A DNA stretch of 64,000 bases, from contig NZ_JACIDU010000018.1 in the NCBI RefSeq assembly GCF_014196535.1, forward strand, positions 1 through 64,000, read 5' to 3'. The notes below the pieces were generated by a model that was not told where the DNA came from, ran no database searches, and saw nothing but the letters and a program-made list of their open reading frames with translations. A program made the position numbers and the translations under genes. Shown here piece after piece: positions 8,372 to 16,099 of the stretch (position 1 is the first letter of the stretch; every line of letters begins with the position of its first letter). This stretch comes from Allorhizobium borbori. GTDB taxonomy: Bacteria; Pseudomonadota; Alphaproteobacteria; Rhizobiales; Rhizobiaceae.

Positions 8372-9193
8372 ATGTCTTCGCCAGTGAGAAAGCTAGAGCC
8401 CGTGACGGAACTTAAACCCCAGCCGATGGTTGCCATCGATGATGTCACCATGGCGTTCGGTGCGTTCGTCGCCGTCCAGAACGTCAACCTGAAAGTCGGT
8501 GATGGAGAGTTTCTTTCCATCGTCGGTCCGACCGGGTGCGGAAAATCCACCATTCTCAACGCCATTGCTGGCCTGTTGAAGCCCGCACAGGGCAAGGTGT
8601 CTATCGATGGCACGACCGTTCAGGGCGTGCAGAACAACATCGGCTATCTTTTCCAGCAGGACGCGCTTCTGCCCTGGAAAACGGCGTTTCAGAACGTCGA
8701 ACTCGGCCTCATGTTCCGCGGCGTCCCTGAAGAGGAGCGGCGCGCCAAGGTGACAGTCTGGCTTGAAAAGGTCGGCCTGAAAGGCTTCGGAGACCGCTTC
8801 CCGCATCAGCTTTCGGGCGGACAGCGCAAGCGCGTGCAGATGGCGCAGGCCCTGATCACCGAGCCGAAGGTCATCCTGATGGATGAACCCTTCTCCGCGC
8901 TGGATATCCATACCCGCCACCTGATGCAGAATGAACTGCTGCGTCTGTGGCAGGAAGACCGCCGTGCGGTGGTCATGATCACCCACGATCTGGAAGAGGC
9001 GATCGCGCTCGGAGACCGTGTCGTAGTTCTCGCTGCCGGCCCGAAGAGCCGCGTCATCGAAAGCTTCCCTGTCGATCTCGAACGGCCCCGCAACGTCGCC
9101 GAAATCAAGCTCGATTCCAAATTCATGACGCTCTATCGCGATATCTGGGCGTCCCTGCGTGGCGAAGTGGAGAAAAGCTATGCAAGCCGTTAA
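8372..9193 (+). CDS. ABC importer ATPase, SsuB/TauB type
   Basis: A 273-residue ABC ATPase. It shows Walker A GPTGCGKST, the Q-loop in YLFQQDALLPWKT, signature LSGGQRKR, Walker B VILMDEPFSALD and the H-loop in VVMITHDLEEAI. The Q-loop wording is typical of the nitrate/taurine/sulfonate class, matching the NMT1-type binding protein 9 bases upstream. Its last 14 bases overlap the permease gene, consistent with translational coupling. Confidence 0.88.
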   Translation: MSSPVRKLEPVTELKPQPMVAIDDVTMAFGAFVAVQNVNLKVGDGEFLSIVGPTGCGKSTILNAIAGLLKPAQGKVSIDGTTVQGVQNNIGYLFQQDALLPWKTAFQNVELGLMFRGVPEEERRAKVTVWLEKVGLKGFGDRFPHQLSGGQRKRVQMAQALITEPKVILMDEPFSALDIHTRHLMQNELLRLWQEDRRAVVMITHDLEEAIALGDRVVVLAAGPKSRVIESFPVDLERPRNVAEIKLDSKFMTLYRDIWASLRGEVEKSYASR

Positions 9194-9956
9194 TATTCGT
9201 ATCATCCAGGTTGTTCTCCTGGTCGTGCTTCTGGGTGGATGGCAGCTTGGCGTTACCTCCGGTGCCATCGACCGGTTCTTCTTCCCGGCTCCTTATGACA
9301 TCGTCAAGCAGGTGATCGCCTGGGTCGCTGATACCGGCTTTTACAAGCATGTCGGCATTACCCTCAGCGAAACGGTGCTTGGTTACATCATCGGCACGGG
9401 TCTGGGCGTCGGCGCCGGCGTCTGGCTTGGTCTCAGCCCCTTTGTTGCCCGCGTGCTCGATCCGTTCATCAAGGCAGTGAACGCCATTCCGCGCGTCGTT
9501 CTGGCTCCGATCTTCGTTCTCTGGCTCGGTCTTGGCCTGTGGTCGAAGGTTGCGCTGGCCGTCACGCTCGTCTTCTTCGTCACCTTCTTCAATGCGATGC
9601 AGGGTGTGCGCGAAGTGAACCCGGTCGTGCTGTCGAATACCCGCATCCTTGGCGCCAAGCGCTCGGATCTGCTGCGCCACGTCTACTTCCCGGCTGCTGC
9701 CAGCTGGATCCTGTCGTCACTGCGCACCTCCGTCGGCTTTGCAGTGGTCGGCGCGATCATCGGCGAATATCTCGGTGCGTCCGCCGGTCTCGGCTACCTG
9801 ATTGCCCGCTCTGAAGGTAATTTCGATGCTGTCGGCGTCTTCGCAGGCATCATCATCCTGGCGATCTTCGTTCTCATCATCGATCTCATCCTCGATGTCG
9901 CAGAAAAGAAGCTGATCACATGGCGACCGAATGCGGGTGAGGAGCGGCCTGCATAG
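9180..9956 (+). CDS. ABC importer permease, SsuC/TauC type
   Basis: A 258-residue inner-membrane permease with about six hydrophobic segments. The EAA-like cytoplasmic loop VNPVVLSNTRILGAKRSDLL contacts the ATPase. The ATG at 9180 has GGAGA seven bases upstream and lies inside the end of the ATPase gene; a GTG at 9159 is possible but has no better ribosome site. It ends the four-gene tautomerase-importer operon, which is followed by a terminator hairpin. Confidence 0.87.
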   Translation: MQAVNIRIIQVVLLVVLLGGWQLGVTSGAIDRFFFPAPYDIVKQVIAWVADTGFYKHVGITLSETVLGYIIGTGLGVGAGVWLGLSPFVARVLDPFIKAVNAIPRVVLAPIFVLWLGLGLWSKVALAVTLVFFVTFFNAMQGVREVNPVVLSNTRILGAKRSDLLRHVYFPAAASWILSSLRTSVGFAVVGAIIGEYLGASAGLGYLIARSEGNFDAVGVFAGIIILAIFVLIIDLILDVAEKKLITWRPNAGEERPA

Positions 9957-9983
9957 GGTTTCCGACCAAGAAATCCCATCAAG

Positions 9984-10005
9984 GGACCGGCCCGTCGGCC
10001 GGTCC
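9984..10005 (+). terminator. Rho-independent terminator after the galD-ABC operon
   Basis: GGACCGGCC at 9984-9992 pairs with GGCCGGTCC at 9997-10005 around a 4-base loop and is followed by TTCCTGTT. It lies 28 bases past the permease stop. Confidence 0.7.
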
Positions 10006-10035
10006 TTCCTGTTGGGTGGCTTTCACACTGGCGTA

Positions 10036-10173
10036 TCAAACGGGAGCAATATGCTCGCAGTTGCGGCACTTGGTGTCGTGGGCCTGCACGCGCATGTGAA
10101 AACCTTTGTGAGAGCGCTCAACCCAACGATAATTCGCCGAATGATCAACGGGGATGTCTCATCCGTCCGTCAT
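10036..10173 (-). pseudogene. Possible small CxxC protein with an in-frame TGA
   Basis: On the minus strand an ATG at 10173 reads MTDG, then TGA, then a 40-residue open stretch ending at 10036. The stretch is protein-like, not a compositional shadow: it contains NYRWVERSHKGFHMRVQAHD followed by a CRNC motif and a short tail EHIAPV, so it could bind zinc. The only other ATG in frame (10095) would give 19 residues. It may be a small gene broken by one substitution, a sequence difference, or a gene with a non-standard start; no clear ribosome site is visible. I do not recognise the family. Confidence 0.3.
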
Positions 10174-10594
10174 CTGTTCACGGTCGCAGTAGCCTCAAAG
10201 CGGCGCTACCAGCGACCGGTCCCCAAGGCCACCTCGCCCTGAAAATGACGCCATTTGGACCGACAGTCTGCTTAGCGAAGTCGCTCATCAAAAGCATTGC
10301 CGGTCATCACCGGCTCTCTTGCCCGCATCAGCGGATGATTTTTTGATACTTGTCAAATTTGTGGCAGTGGCCGATAAGGCAAGCAGGCAAGATTGCCTCC
10401 GGCTATCGCGTGAGGGAGGGCGCCATATCCGGTGATCAAACAATAAAAATCCGCCTGGACGGTTCCAAATAACGGAATCTTCCACATATTTCCTAGCCGG
10501 ACGACAATGAGCCATCGACAGTGCGAATCTTCTTTCGGGTTGAGGCAACCGTTCCTTGTTTGTCGTTTCGATCGGCTTTCAAAGGAGTAGTTTT

Positions 10595-13024
10595 ATGGCT
10601 CAACAGAAGGGCTCTATCTCAGCGATCGCCAAGGCCTGGCTGATCCTGCTGGGCGCCGTGCTTATTCTTGCCGGTCTTTTTCTGGCCGTCGGGGGCACGA
10701 AGCTCGTTTCGCTCGGTGGCAGCTGGTATTTCGCCATCACGGGCGTCGCCGTTGTTCTTTCCGGCGTCCTCGTGCTCATCCGTCGCCCTGCAGGTGGCGT
10801 CCTCTTCGTCATCGTCACGGTCCTGACTGCCATCTGGGCGGTGTGGGATGCCAATCTTGAATTCTGGCCGCTGATCTCGCGCCTGCTCGCCTTCGGCATC
10901 GGCTGCACCGTCACGCTGGCATCGCTGCCGCTGCTGCGCAAGGCGCAGGGTCTTGCACCCCATTACGGCGCGGCGCTTGGCCTTGCCGCTATCACCGCAC
11001 TTGCATCGGCTGCGGGTGTGGCCGGAATGTTCCTGCCGCACCCCTCCGTTCCCTTTGCTGGCACGCCGATTGCCCGTACGCCGGTCAAGCCCGAGGACGA
11101 GCAGAAGAACTGGGAGCATTACGGTAACACCTCGGGCGGCAGCCGCTTTGCCGCGCTCGATCAGATCAACGCGGACAATGTCAAAAACCTGACCGTCGCC
11201 TGGACCTTCCACACCGGCGATACGCCGATCAGCCCCGGCAACAACGGCGCGGAAGACCAGGAAACGCCGCTGCAGGTCGGCGAGAAGCTGTTCATCTGCA
11301 CGCCGCACAACAATGTCATCGCAGTGGACATCGACAGCGGCAAGCAGATCTGGAAGGCAGACATCAACGCCAAATCCTCCGTCTGGATGCGTTGCCGCGG
11401 CCTTGCCTATTTTGACGCGACCCGCTCGCTGGAGCAGCCGACCGTACCGGGCTCCACGCCGGTTACCGATGTCGCCGTCGCACCCGGCGCGCTTTGCCAG
11501 CGCCGTATCCTGATGAACACCATCCAGGCCGAGCTGATCGCGCTCGACGCCGACACCGGCGCTTTTTGCCCGGATTTCGGCCAGAATGGCCGGGTTGATC
11601 TGAAGGTCGGCATGGGCGATGCGCCTGATCCGCAATATGTGCTGACATCCGCGCCGACCCTTGCCGGCACCACGGTTGTTGTCGGTGGTCGAATTGCCGA
11701 CAACGTGCAGGTGGATATGCCTGGCGGTGTCATGCGCGGCTTCGACGTGATCACGGGCGAACTGCGCTGGGCATTTGACCCGGGCAACCCCGAGATCACC
11801 AAGCTTCCGCCCCCGGGCCAGAGCTATACGCGTTCGACCCCGAACGTCTGGGCGGCCATGTCCTATGATCCGGCTTCCAACACGGTCTTCATGCCGGTCG
11901 GCAGCCCTTCGGTTGATCTTTATGGCGCGACCCGCACGGCACTCGATCACAAGTATGGCGCATCCATGCTGGCGCTCGATGCCACGACGGGCCGTGAAAA
12001 GTGGGTCTACCAGACCGTTCACAACGACCTCTGGGACTTCGATGTGCCCATGCAGCCTTCCTTCGTCGATTTCCCGAAGGCGGATGGCAGCAAGGTTCCG
12101 GCGCTGGTGTTCGGCACCAAGGCCGGTCAGCTCTACGTGCTGGACCGCCAAACCGGTCAGCCGCTGACAGAGGTCAAGGAAATCCCGGTCAAGCCCGCCA
12201 ACATTCCGAACGAGCCCTATTCGCTGACGCAGCCGCTTTCGGTCGGCATGCCGCAGATCGGAACGGGTCCCTTGACCGAAGCGGATATGTGGGGCGCTAC
12301 GCCGTTTGACCAGCTTCTTTGCCGCATCGCCTTCAAGTCGATGCGCTATGAGGGGCTTTACACGGCGCCGGGCACCGACACCTCGTTGGCCTTCCCCGGC
12401 TCGCTGGGCGGCATGAACTGGGGCGGCCTTTCCACTGATCCGGTCAACAACCTTATCTTCGTCAACGATATGCGTGTTGGCCTGTGGGTGAAGATGCAGG
12501 ATGCAGCGCCGTCGAACAAGACGTCGAACGGCGGTGAGAGCGTCAATACCGGCATGGGCCTCGTGCCGATGAAGGGGACGCCCTACGCGGTTTTGAAGGA
12601 TCGCTTCCTGTCTGCTGCGGGCATCCCCTGCCAGAAGCCTCCGTTCGGTACGCTGACCGCGGTGGATATGAAAACGCAGAAGATTGTCTGGCAGGTGCCG
12701 GTTGGCACGGTGATGGATCAGGGCCCGCTCGGCATCAAGATGGGCATGCCTATTCCGATCGGCATGCCGACGCTTGGCGGCACGCTTGCCACCCAGGGCG
12801 GTCTGGTGTTCATCGCCGGCACGCAGGATTACTACCTGCGCGCCTACAACTCCGCTACCGGCGAAGAAGCATGGAAGGCCCGTCTGCCGGTCGGCAGCCA
12901 GGGTGGCCCGATGACCTTCAAGTCGCCGAAGACCGGTAAGCAGTACGTGGTGATTTCCGCAGGTGGCGCTCGCCAGTCTCTGGATCGCGGCGATTATGTG
13001 ATCGCTTACGCGCTGCCGGAATAA
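10595..13024 (+). CDS. gcd: Membrane-bound PQQ-dependent glucose dehydrogenase
   Basis: An 809-residue quinoprotein that oxidises glucose to gluconolactone on the periplasmic side and passes electrons to ubiquinone; E. coli Gcd has 796 residues. Residues about 10-145 form five membrane helices, as in Gcd, and the rest is the eight-bladed PQQ propeller. Recognisable Gcd signatures are TPFDQLLCRIAFKSMRYEGL, the tryptophan-docking repeats (for example GEEAWKARLPVGSQGGPMTF) and the C-terminal YVVISAGGARQSLDRGDY. The ATG at 10595 has AAGGAG at 10582-10587. No PQQ biosynthesis genes are in the window. Quinate/shikimate dehydrogenases share the fold, but the motifs favour glucose. Confidence 0.9.
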   Translation: MAQQKGSISAIAKAWLILLGAVLILAGLFLAVGGTKLVSLGGSWYFAITGVAVVLSGVLVLIRRPAGGVLFVIVTVLTAIWAVWDANLEFWPLISRLLAFGIGCTVTLASLPLLRKAQGLAPHYGAALGLAAITALASAAGVAGMFLPHPSVPFAGTPIARTPVKPEDEQKNWEHYGNTSGGSRFAALDQINADNVKNLTVAWTFHTGDTPISPGNNGAEDQETPLQVGEKLFICTPHNNVIAVDIDSGKQIWKADINAKSSVWMRCRGLAYFDATRSLEQPTVPGSTPVTDVAVAPGALCQRRILMNTIQAELIALDADTGAFCPDFGQNGRVDLKVGMGDAPDPQYVLTSAPTLAGTTVVVGGRIADNVQVDMPGGVMRGFDVITGELRWAFDPGNPEITKLPPPGQSYTRSTPNVWAAMSYDPASNTVFMPVGSPSVDLYGATRTALDHKYGASMLALDATTGREKWVYQTVHNDLWDFDVPMQPSFVDFPKADGSKVPALVFGTKAGQLYVLDRQTGQPLTEVKEIPVKPANIPNEPYSLTQPLSVGMPQIGTGPLTEADMWGATPFDQLLCRIAFKSMRYEGLYTAPGTDTSLAFPGSLGGMNWGGLSTDPVNNLIFVNDMRVGLWVKMQDAAPSNKTSNGGESVNTGMGLVPMKGTPYAVLKDRFLSAAGIPCQKPPFGTLTAVDMKTQKIVWQVPVGTVMDQGPLGIKMGMPIPIGMPTLGGTLATQGGLVFIAGTQDYYLRAYNSATGEEAWKARLPVGSQGGPMTFKSPKTGKQYVVISAGGARQSLDRGDYVIAYALPE

Positions 13025-13050
13025 CGCGTTCTGCTCAGAACAAGGAAAAG

Positions 13051-13075
13051 CCGCCCGGAGATTGTCTCCGGGCGG
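13051..13075 (+). terminator. Rho-independent terminator after gcd
   Basis: CCGCCCGGAGA at 13051-13061 pairs perfectly with 13065-13075 around a 3-base loop, followed by TTCATATTTTT. It lies 26 bases past the gcd stop. Confidence 0.88.
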
Positions 13076-13263
13076 TTCATATTTTTGGCCCCTCGCCAGA
13101 TCACGTATTTGAACGCTGTCTTCGAGACGGATCACGGCAAATCGAAGCAGCCTGTCAAGCCGGTGCCCCGTCATTGAGAGGAAGGGCGCTGTCCGGATAA
13201 AGTTTTGCCTTTCGTGAGGGCAACGCGCTTCGCCAGACGTTATTCGTATGGATACATTATGTC

Positions 13264-14226
13264 ATGAATGAACTTGCCGCCCGGGACTGTGGTTCGGTGA
13301 GGCGTTCAGCGGGCTGGGGCAGCACTTTGGATTTTGCCGATCACGTTAGTCATCCTTTGAAAGAGGCGCTGGATTGCCAAGGTTCTTTCCATCATGAATT
13401 TCGTGTGGAATATGGAAAGATCGAAGCAGGCTGGACGACGGCGTGCGCATTTTTTGATGACGCCAAGGCTATCGATGACTTCCTGGCGTATGAGCGCTCG
13501 TATCACAGTCATATGGATGACAAGACCTGCGCGGCGTTGATGATAATCGATTACTGCTATGTACTTATGTTTGCGACGATCCCGCTCGTTGCCCAGTCAG
13601 GCATTGTTCCCGACCTTGCTCCGGAACAGATCGCATTGCGGATTTTCACCGATAACCAAGAACACGATGGCGAGATGCACAAGGTTCGTCGCGCCGATAT
13701 CCGCTACCTTTCCTCCCGGTTTTCGACCGATCGGCCAGCGTCTGGCCGTCATCGCGATGCGACACTGCTGTGCAGCCGCGAGGAACTTTGCGACAGGTAC
13801 CGGATTGAGATCGAGAGGCATCTCTCGCCGCTGGTCGACGGTCTGTTCAAGAGAGCCGGTCTCGCACGGCCGGCTTTGTGGAGATTGGTCGCAGATGCCG
13901 TTGCCGGTCGATGGCTGGAGGTGGGGCGGCTGCTTGGCCAAATGGATCAGGCGCGGGCAGACGCCATGCGCGTCGTGAAGCAAGCCGGTTCTCCCCTCTA
14001 TAACAAGCAACTGCATTTCTTCGACCTGACCTTGCATGACGATCATCGAAAGCCGCTCGGTTCCTGGACGTTTCGGGCAAGAGGCGGCTGTTGTCGGTAT
14101 TATACCGTGGTGGAGGGCGCATTATGCTCGACCTGTGTTCTGAAAAAGCCGGAGACGCGTGACGCCGAACTGCTTGAGACAATGCGCAAACACGTCGCGC
14201 GGCTCGCGGCCGGACAGCGAACGTGA
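13264..14226 (+). CDS. Siderophore-iron reductase, FhuF-like [2Fe-2S] protein
   Basis: A 320-residue protein whose C terminus carries the FhuF iron-sulfur motif C-C-x10-C-x2-C: Cys276, Cys277, Cys288 and Cys291 (RGGCCRYYTVVEGALCSTC). FhuF-type proteins reduce ferric siderophores in the cytoplasm so that iron is released. The N-terminal half is not conserved enough for me to assign further. It is the first gene of a same-strand iron cluster followed by a sigma factor, anti-sigma factor, TonB receptor and siderophore ABC importer, which agrees with the role. The ATG at 13264 lies just after an AT-rich stretch (GTATGGATACATTATG) that may be its promoter. Confidence 0.8.
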   Translation: MNELAARDCGSVRRSAGWGSTLDFADHVSHPLKEALDCQGSFHHEFRVEYGKIEAGWTTACAFFDDAKAIDDFLAYERSYHSHMDDKTCAALMIIDYCYVLMFATIPLVAQSGIVPDLAPEQIALRIFTDNQEHDGEMHKVRRADIRYLSSRFSTDRPASGRHRDATLLCSREELCDRYRIEIERHLSPLVDGLFKRAGLARPALWRLVADAVAGRWLEVGRLLGQMDQARADAMRVVKQAGSPLYNKQLHFFDLTLHDDHRKPLGSWTFRARGGCCRYYTVVEGALCSTCVLKKPETRDAELLETMRKHVARLAAGQRT

Positions 14227-14311
14227 CGATGATGTTTCACGGCAACAGCGTGCTCGGAAACCTGGTGAATGCGGAATTTAACTTGATTTTTTAATTCCAG
14301 TTTTAGCATAT

Positions 14312-14848
14312 GTGATCAAATGGATTTTGGGACATGAGCGTTGCGTGGTCGAAATGGGGACAAGCAGATCCAGCGAAATCGAGAGGCTCTACAATTCGGA
14401 GCGCCGACGGCTCGAACGCATGGTCACCCGGAAAGTCGGCCCTGTTCAGGCTTCCGACGTGGTTCAGGACGTTTTTACGCGTATCTGGGAAAAGGCAAAG
14501 GAACACGTTGTCCTGACGCCTTCCTATCTCAGCCGTTGCGCCAGCAACTCGGCGATCGATCAACTGCGCGTGGAGAAACGTCACCAGAGCCTCGCGGAGA
14601 AGATCACGGCCGACCAATATGCCGCGCCGGTCGCCACCCCCCTTCAGATTGTTGAAGCCCAGGACGGTATCCGTCATCTCGACGCCATCATTCGACATTT
14701 GCCGGAGCGGACCCGTCATATCTTTCTTTTGAATCGCGTTCATGGTTGCACCTATCAGGAAATCGCCGCCACGATGGGCCTGACCTACATCATGGTGGAG
14801 CGCGAAATGGCGAAAGCTCTGGTTGCCTGCCGAGAAGGCTTCAAATAA
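14312..14848 (+). CDS. ECF sigma factor, FecI type
   Basis: A 178-residue extracytoplasmic-function sigma factor that should direct transcription of the downstream receptor gene. Sigma region 2 is visible in VVQDVFTRIWEKAKEHV and ASNSAIDQLRVEKRHQ; region 4 is LPERTRHIFLLNRVHGCTYQEIA followed by the recognition helix. Two starts are possible, GTG at 14312 (used here) and ATG at 14354, which would give 164 residues, nearer the usual FecI length; neither has a convincing ribosome site. The gene sits between FhuF-like and FecR genes, so signalling through FecR from the TonB receptor is the expected control. Confidence 0.88.
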   Translation: MIKWILGHERCVVEMGTSRSSEIERLYNSERRRLERMVTRKVGPVQASDVVQDVFTRIWEKAKEHVVLTPSYLSRCASNSAIDQLRVEKRHQSLAEKITADQYAAPVATPLQIVEAQDGIRHLDAIIRHLPERTRHIFLLNRVHGCTYQEIAATMGLTYIMVEREMAKALVACREGFK

Positions 14849-14951
14849 CGCTCCCGGCATGAGGGTGTTTCATCTGGTGGCCCGTTATCATCCTGAATGA
14901 GGACACTTGATACGGTGCTTGCGCTTAGTTGGCGGAAAGTGATGGACGGCC

Positions 14952-15947
14952 ATGGCGGACAATAAAAAGGCGGACGACAAACGATCGGGCGTCGAAGCCG
15001 AGGCGATCGCCTGGTTCACCCGGATGAACGGCAAGCCGTCGCGTACCGACCGCAACCATTTCAAGACCTGGTTGAAGGCCGATCCTATCCACGAACGGGC
15101 CTATGATGAACTTCGTGCGCTCTGGTCGTCGGCAGGAGGGCCGGGTGCTGATGTCGCGCGTGAGGAAGAGCAGGCGCTTTCCCGTCATCTGGAGAATGTC
15201 CGGCGGATGCGGGAGACGAAAACGTCAGGGAAAACCGGCGGAATCGTCGGGCTCTGTCTGTGCGCCTTTCTGGCGGGCTCGTGGATATGGCTGGAGAGAC
15301 CGACCCTTTTGCAGGACTGGCAGGCCGACTATGTGAGTGCGCGTGGCGAACGGCGCTTGATCGATTTGCAGGATGGGTCGACCGTTCTGCTGGATGCCGA
15401 CACCGCCATCGACGTCGATCTCGGCGCGTCCGAGAGACGTGTCCGCCTCCTGCGTGGAACCGCGTTCTTTACCGTTACGCACTCGGACATTCCCTTTGTC
15501 GTCAAGGCCGGCGACGGCGAGGCCCGGGTTCTCGGTACGACCTTCGATGTCGCCATGCACGATGACGGCGTGTCGGTGGTGCTCGAGAATGGTAGTTTGC
15601 AGGTCACCGGCGCGACGGCATCACAGCGTGTGGTCCTTGCTCCGGGAGAAGGCGTCGCTTATCGCGCATCCGGGATGGGCAAGCCGGAAAAGGTCGACCT
15701 GGAAGAAAGTGCAGCCTGGCACGAAGGGCGTTTTGTCTTCAATAACGCCCGCCTCGGCGATGTTCTCAGACAGATCGAGCGCTATCGTCTGGGCCGCATC
15801 GTGGTTCTTTCCGGCACACTCGCTGAACGACGGGTCAGCGGTAGTTTCTCGATCGATAATCCCCATGCTGCACTCGCCTCCGTTCAGTCGTTGGTGGGCT
15901 TCAAGATGAACGAGGTCGCCGGCCGACTCGTGATCGTCAGGCCCTGA
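14952..15947 (+). CDS. FecR-type anti-sigma/sigma-regulator protein
   Basis: A 331-residue inner-membrane signal transducer. The cytoplasmic N-terminal domain (DUF4880, AEAIAWFTRMNGKPSRTDRN) holds the sigma factor, one membrane segment follows at about residues 96-114 (GIVGLCLCAFLAGSWIWL), and the periplasmic FecR domain covers about residues 135-230. The C-terminal part (FNNARLGDVLRQIERYRLG) resembles a secretin/TonB short N-terminal domain and would touch the receptor's signalling domain. It lies 103 bases after the sigma gene and 152 before the receptor, the standard fecIRA order. Confidence 0.88.
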   Translation: MADNKKADDKRSGVEAEAIAWFTRMNGKPSRTDRNHFKTWLKADPIHERAYDELRALWSSAGGPGADVAREEEQALSRHLENVRRMRETKTSGKTGGIVGLCLCAFLAGSWIWLERPTLLQDWQADYVSARGERRLIDLQDGSTVLLDADTAIDVDLGASERRVRLLRGTAFFTVTHSDIPFVVKAGDGEARVLGTTFDVAMHDDGVSVVLENGSLQVTGATASQRVVLAPGEGVAYRASGMGKPEKVDLEESAAWHEGRFVFNNARLGDVLRQIERYRLGRIVVLSGTLAERRVSGSFSIDNPHAALASVQSLVGFKMNEVAGRLVIVRP

Positions 15948-16099
15948 ACGGATTTCCGGTGACGCTGCAAAAGTTAATTTTTTCATTTTTCAATGAGGGT
16001 AGGCCCCGGTGCGTTCCGTTAACTCATTAGAATGACGGCAGATCGAATGTGGGAGAGCTGGCGTCATTCCCCAGTAATTTGAGGGAATAGGGGCGTTTG

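Larger units (their letters stand above)
9957..10594. other. 638-bp region between permease and glucose dehydrogenase
   Basis: Apart from the terminator at 9984-10005 and a small minus-strand reading frame at 10036-10173, I see no gene here. The last 200 bases, from about 10330, are relatively AT-rich and should hold the gcd promoter; no element was certain enough to place. Confidence 0.5.

Noticed and set aside
10619-13174. An 851-codon open frame antisense to the glucose dehydrogenase gene
   Set aside because: It mirrors the high-GC codon pattern of gcd, has no domain-like sequence, and gcd is certain on the other strand.
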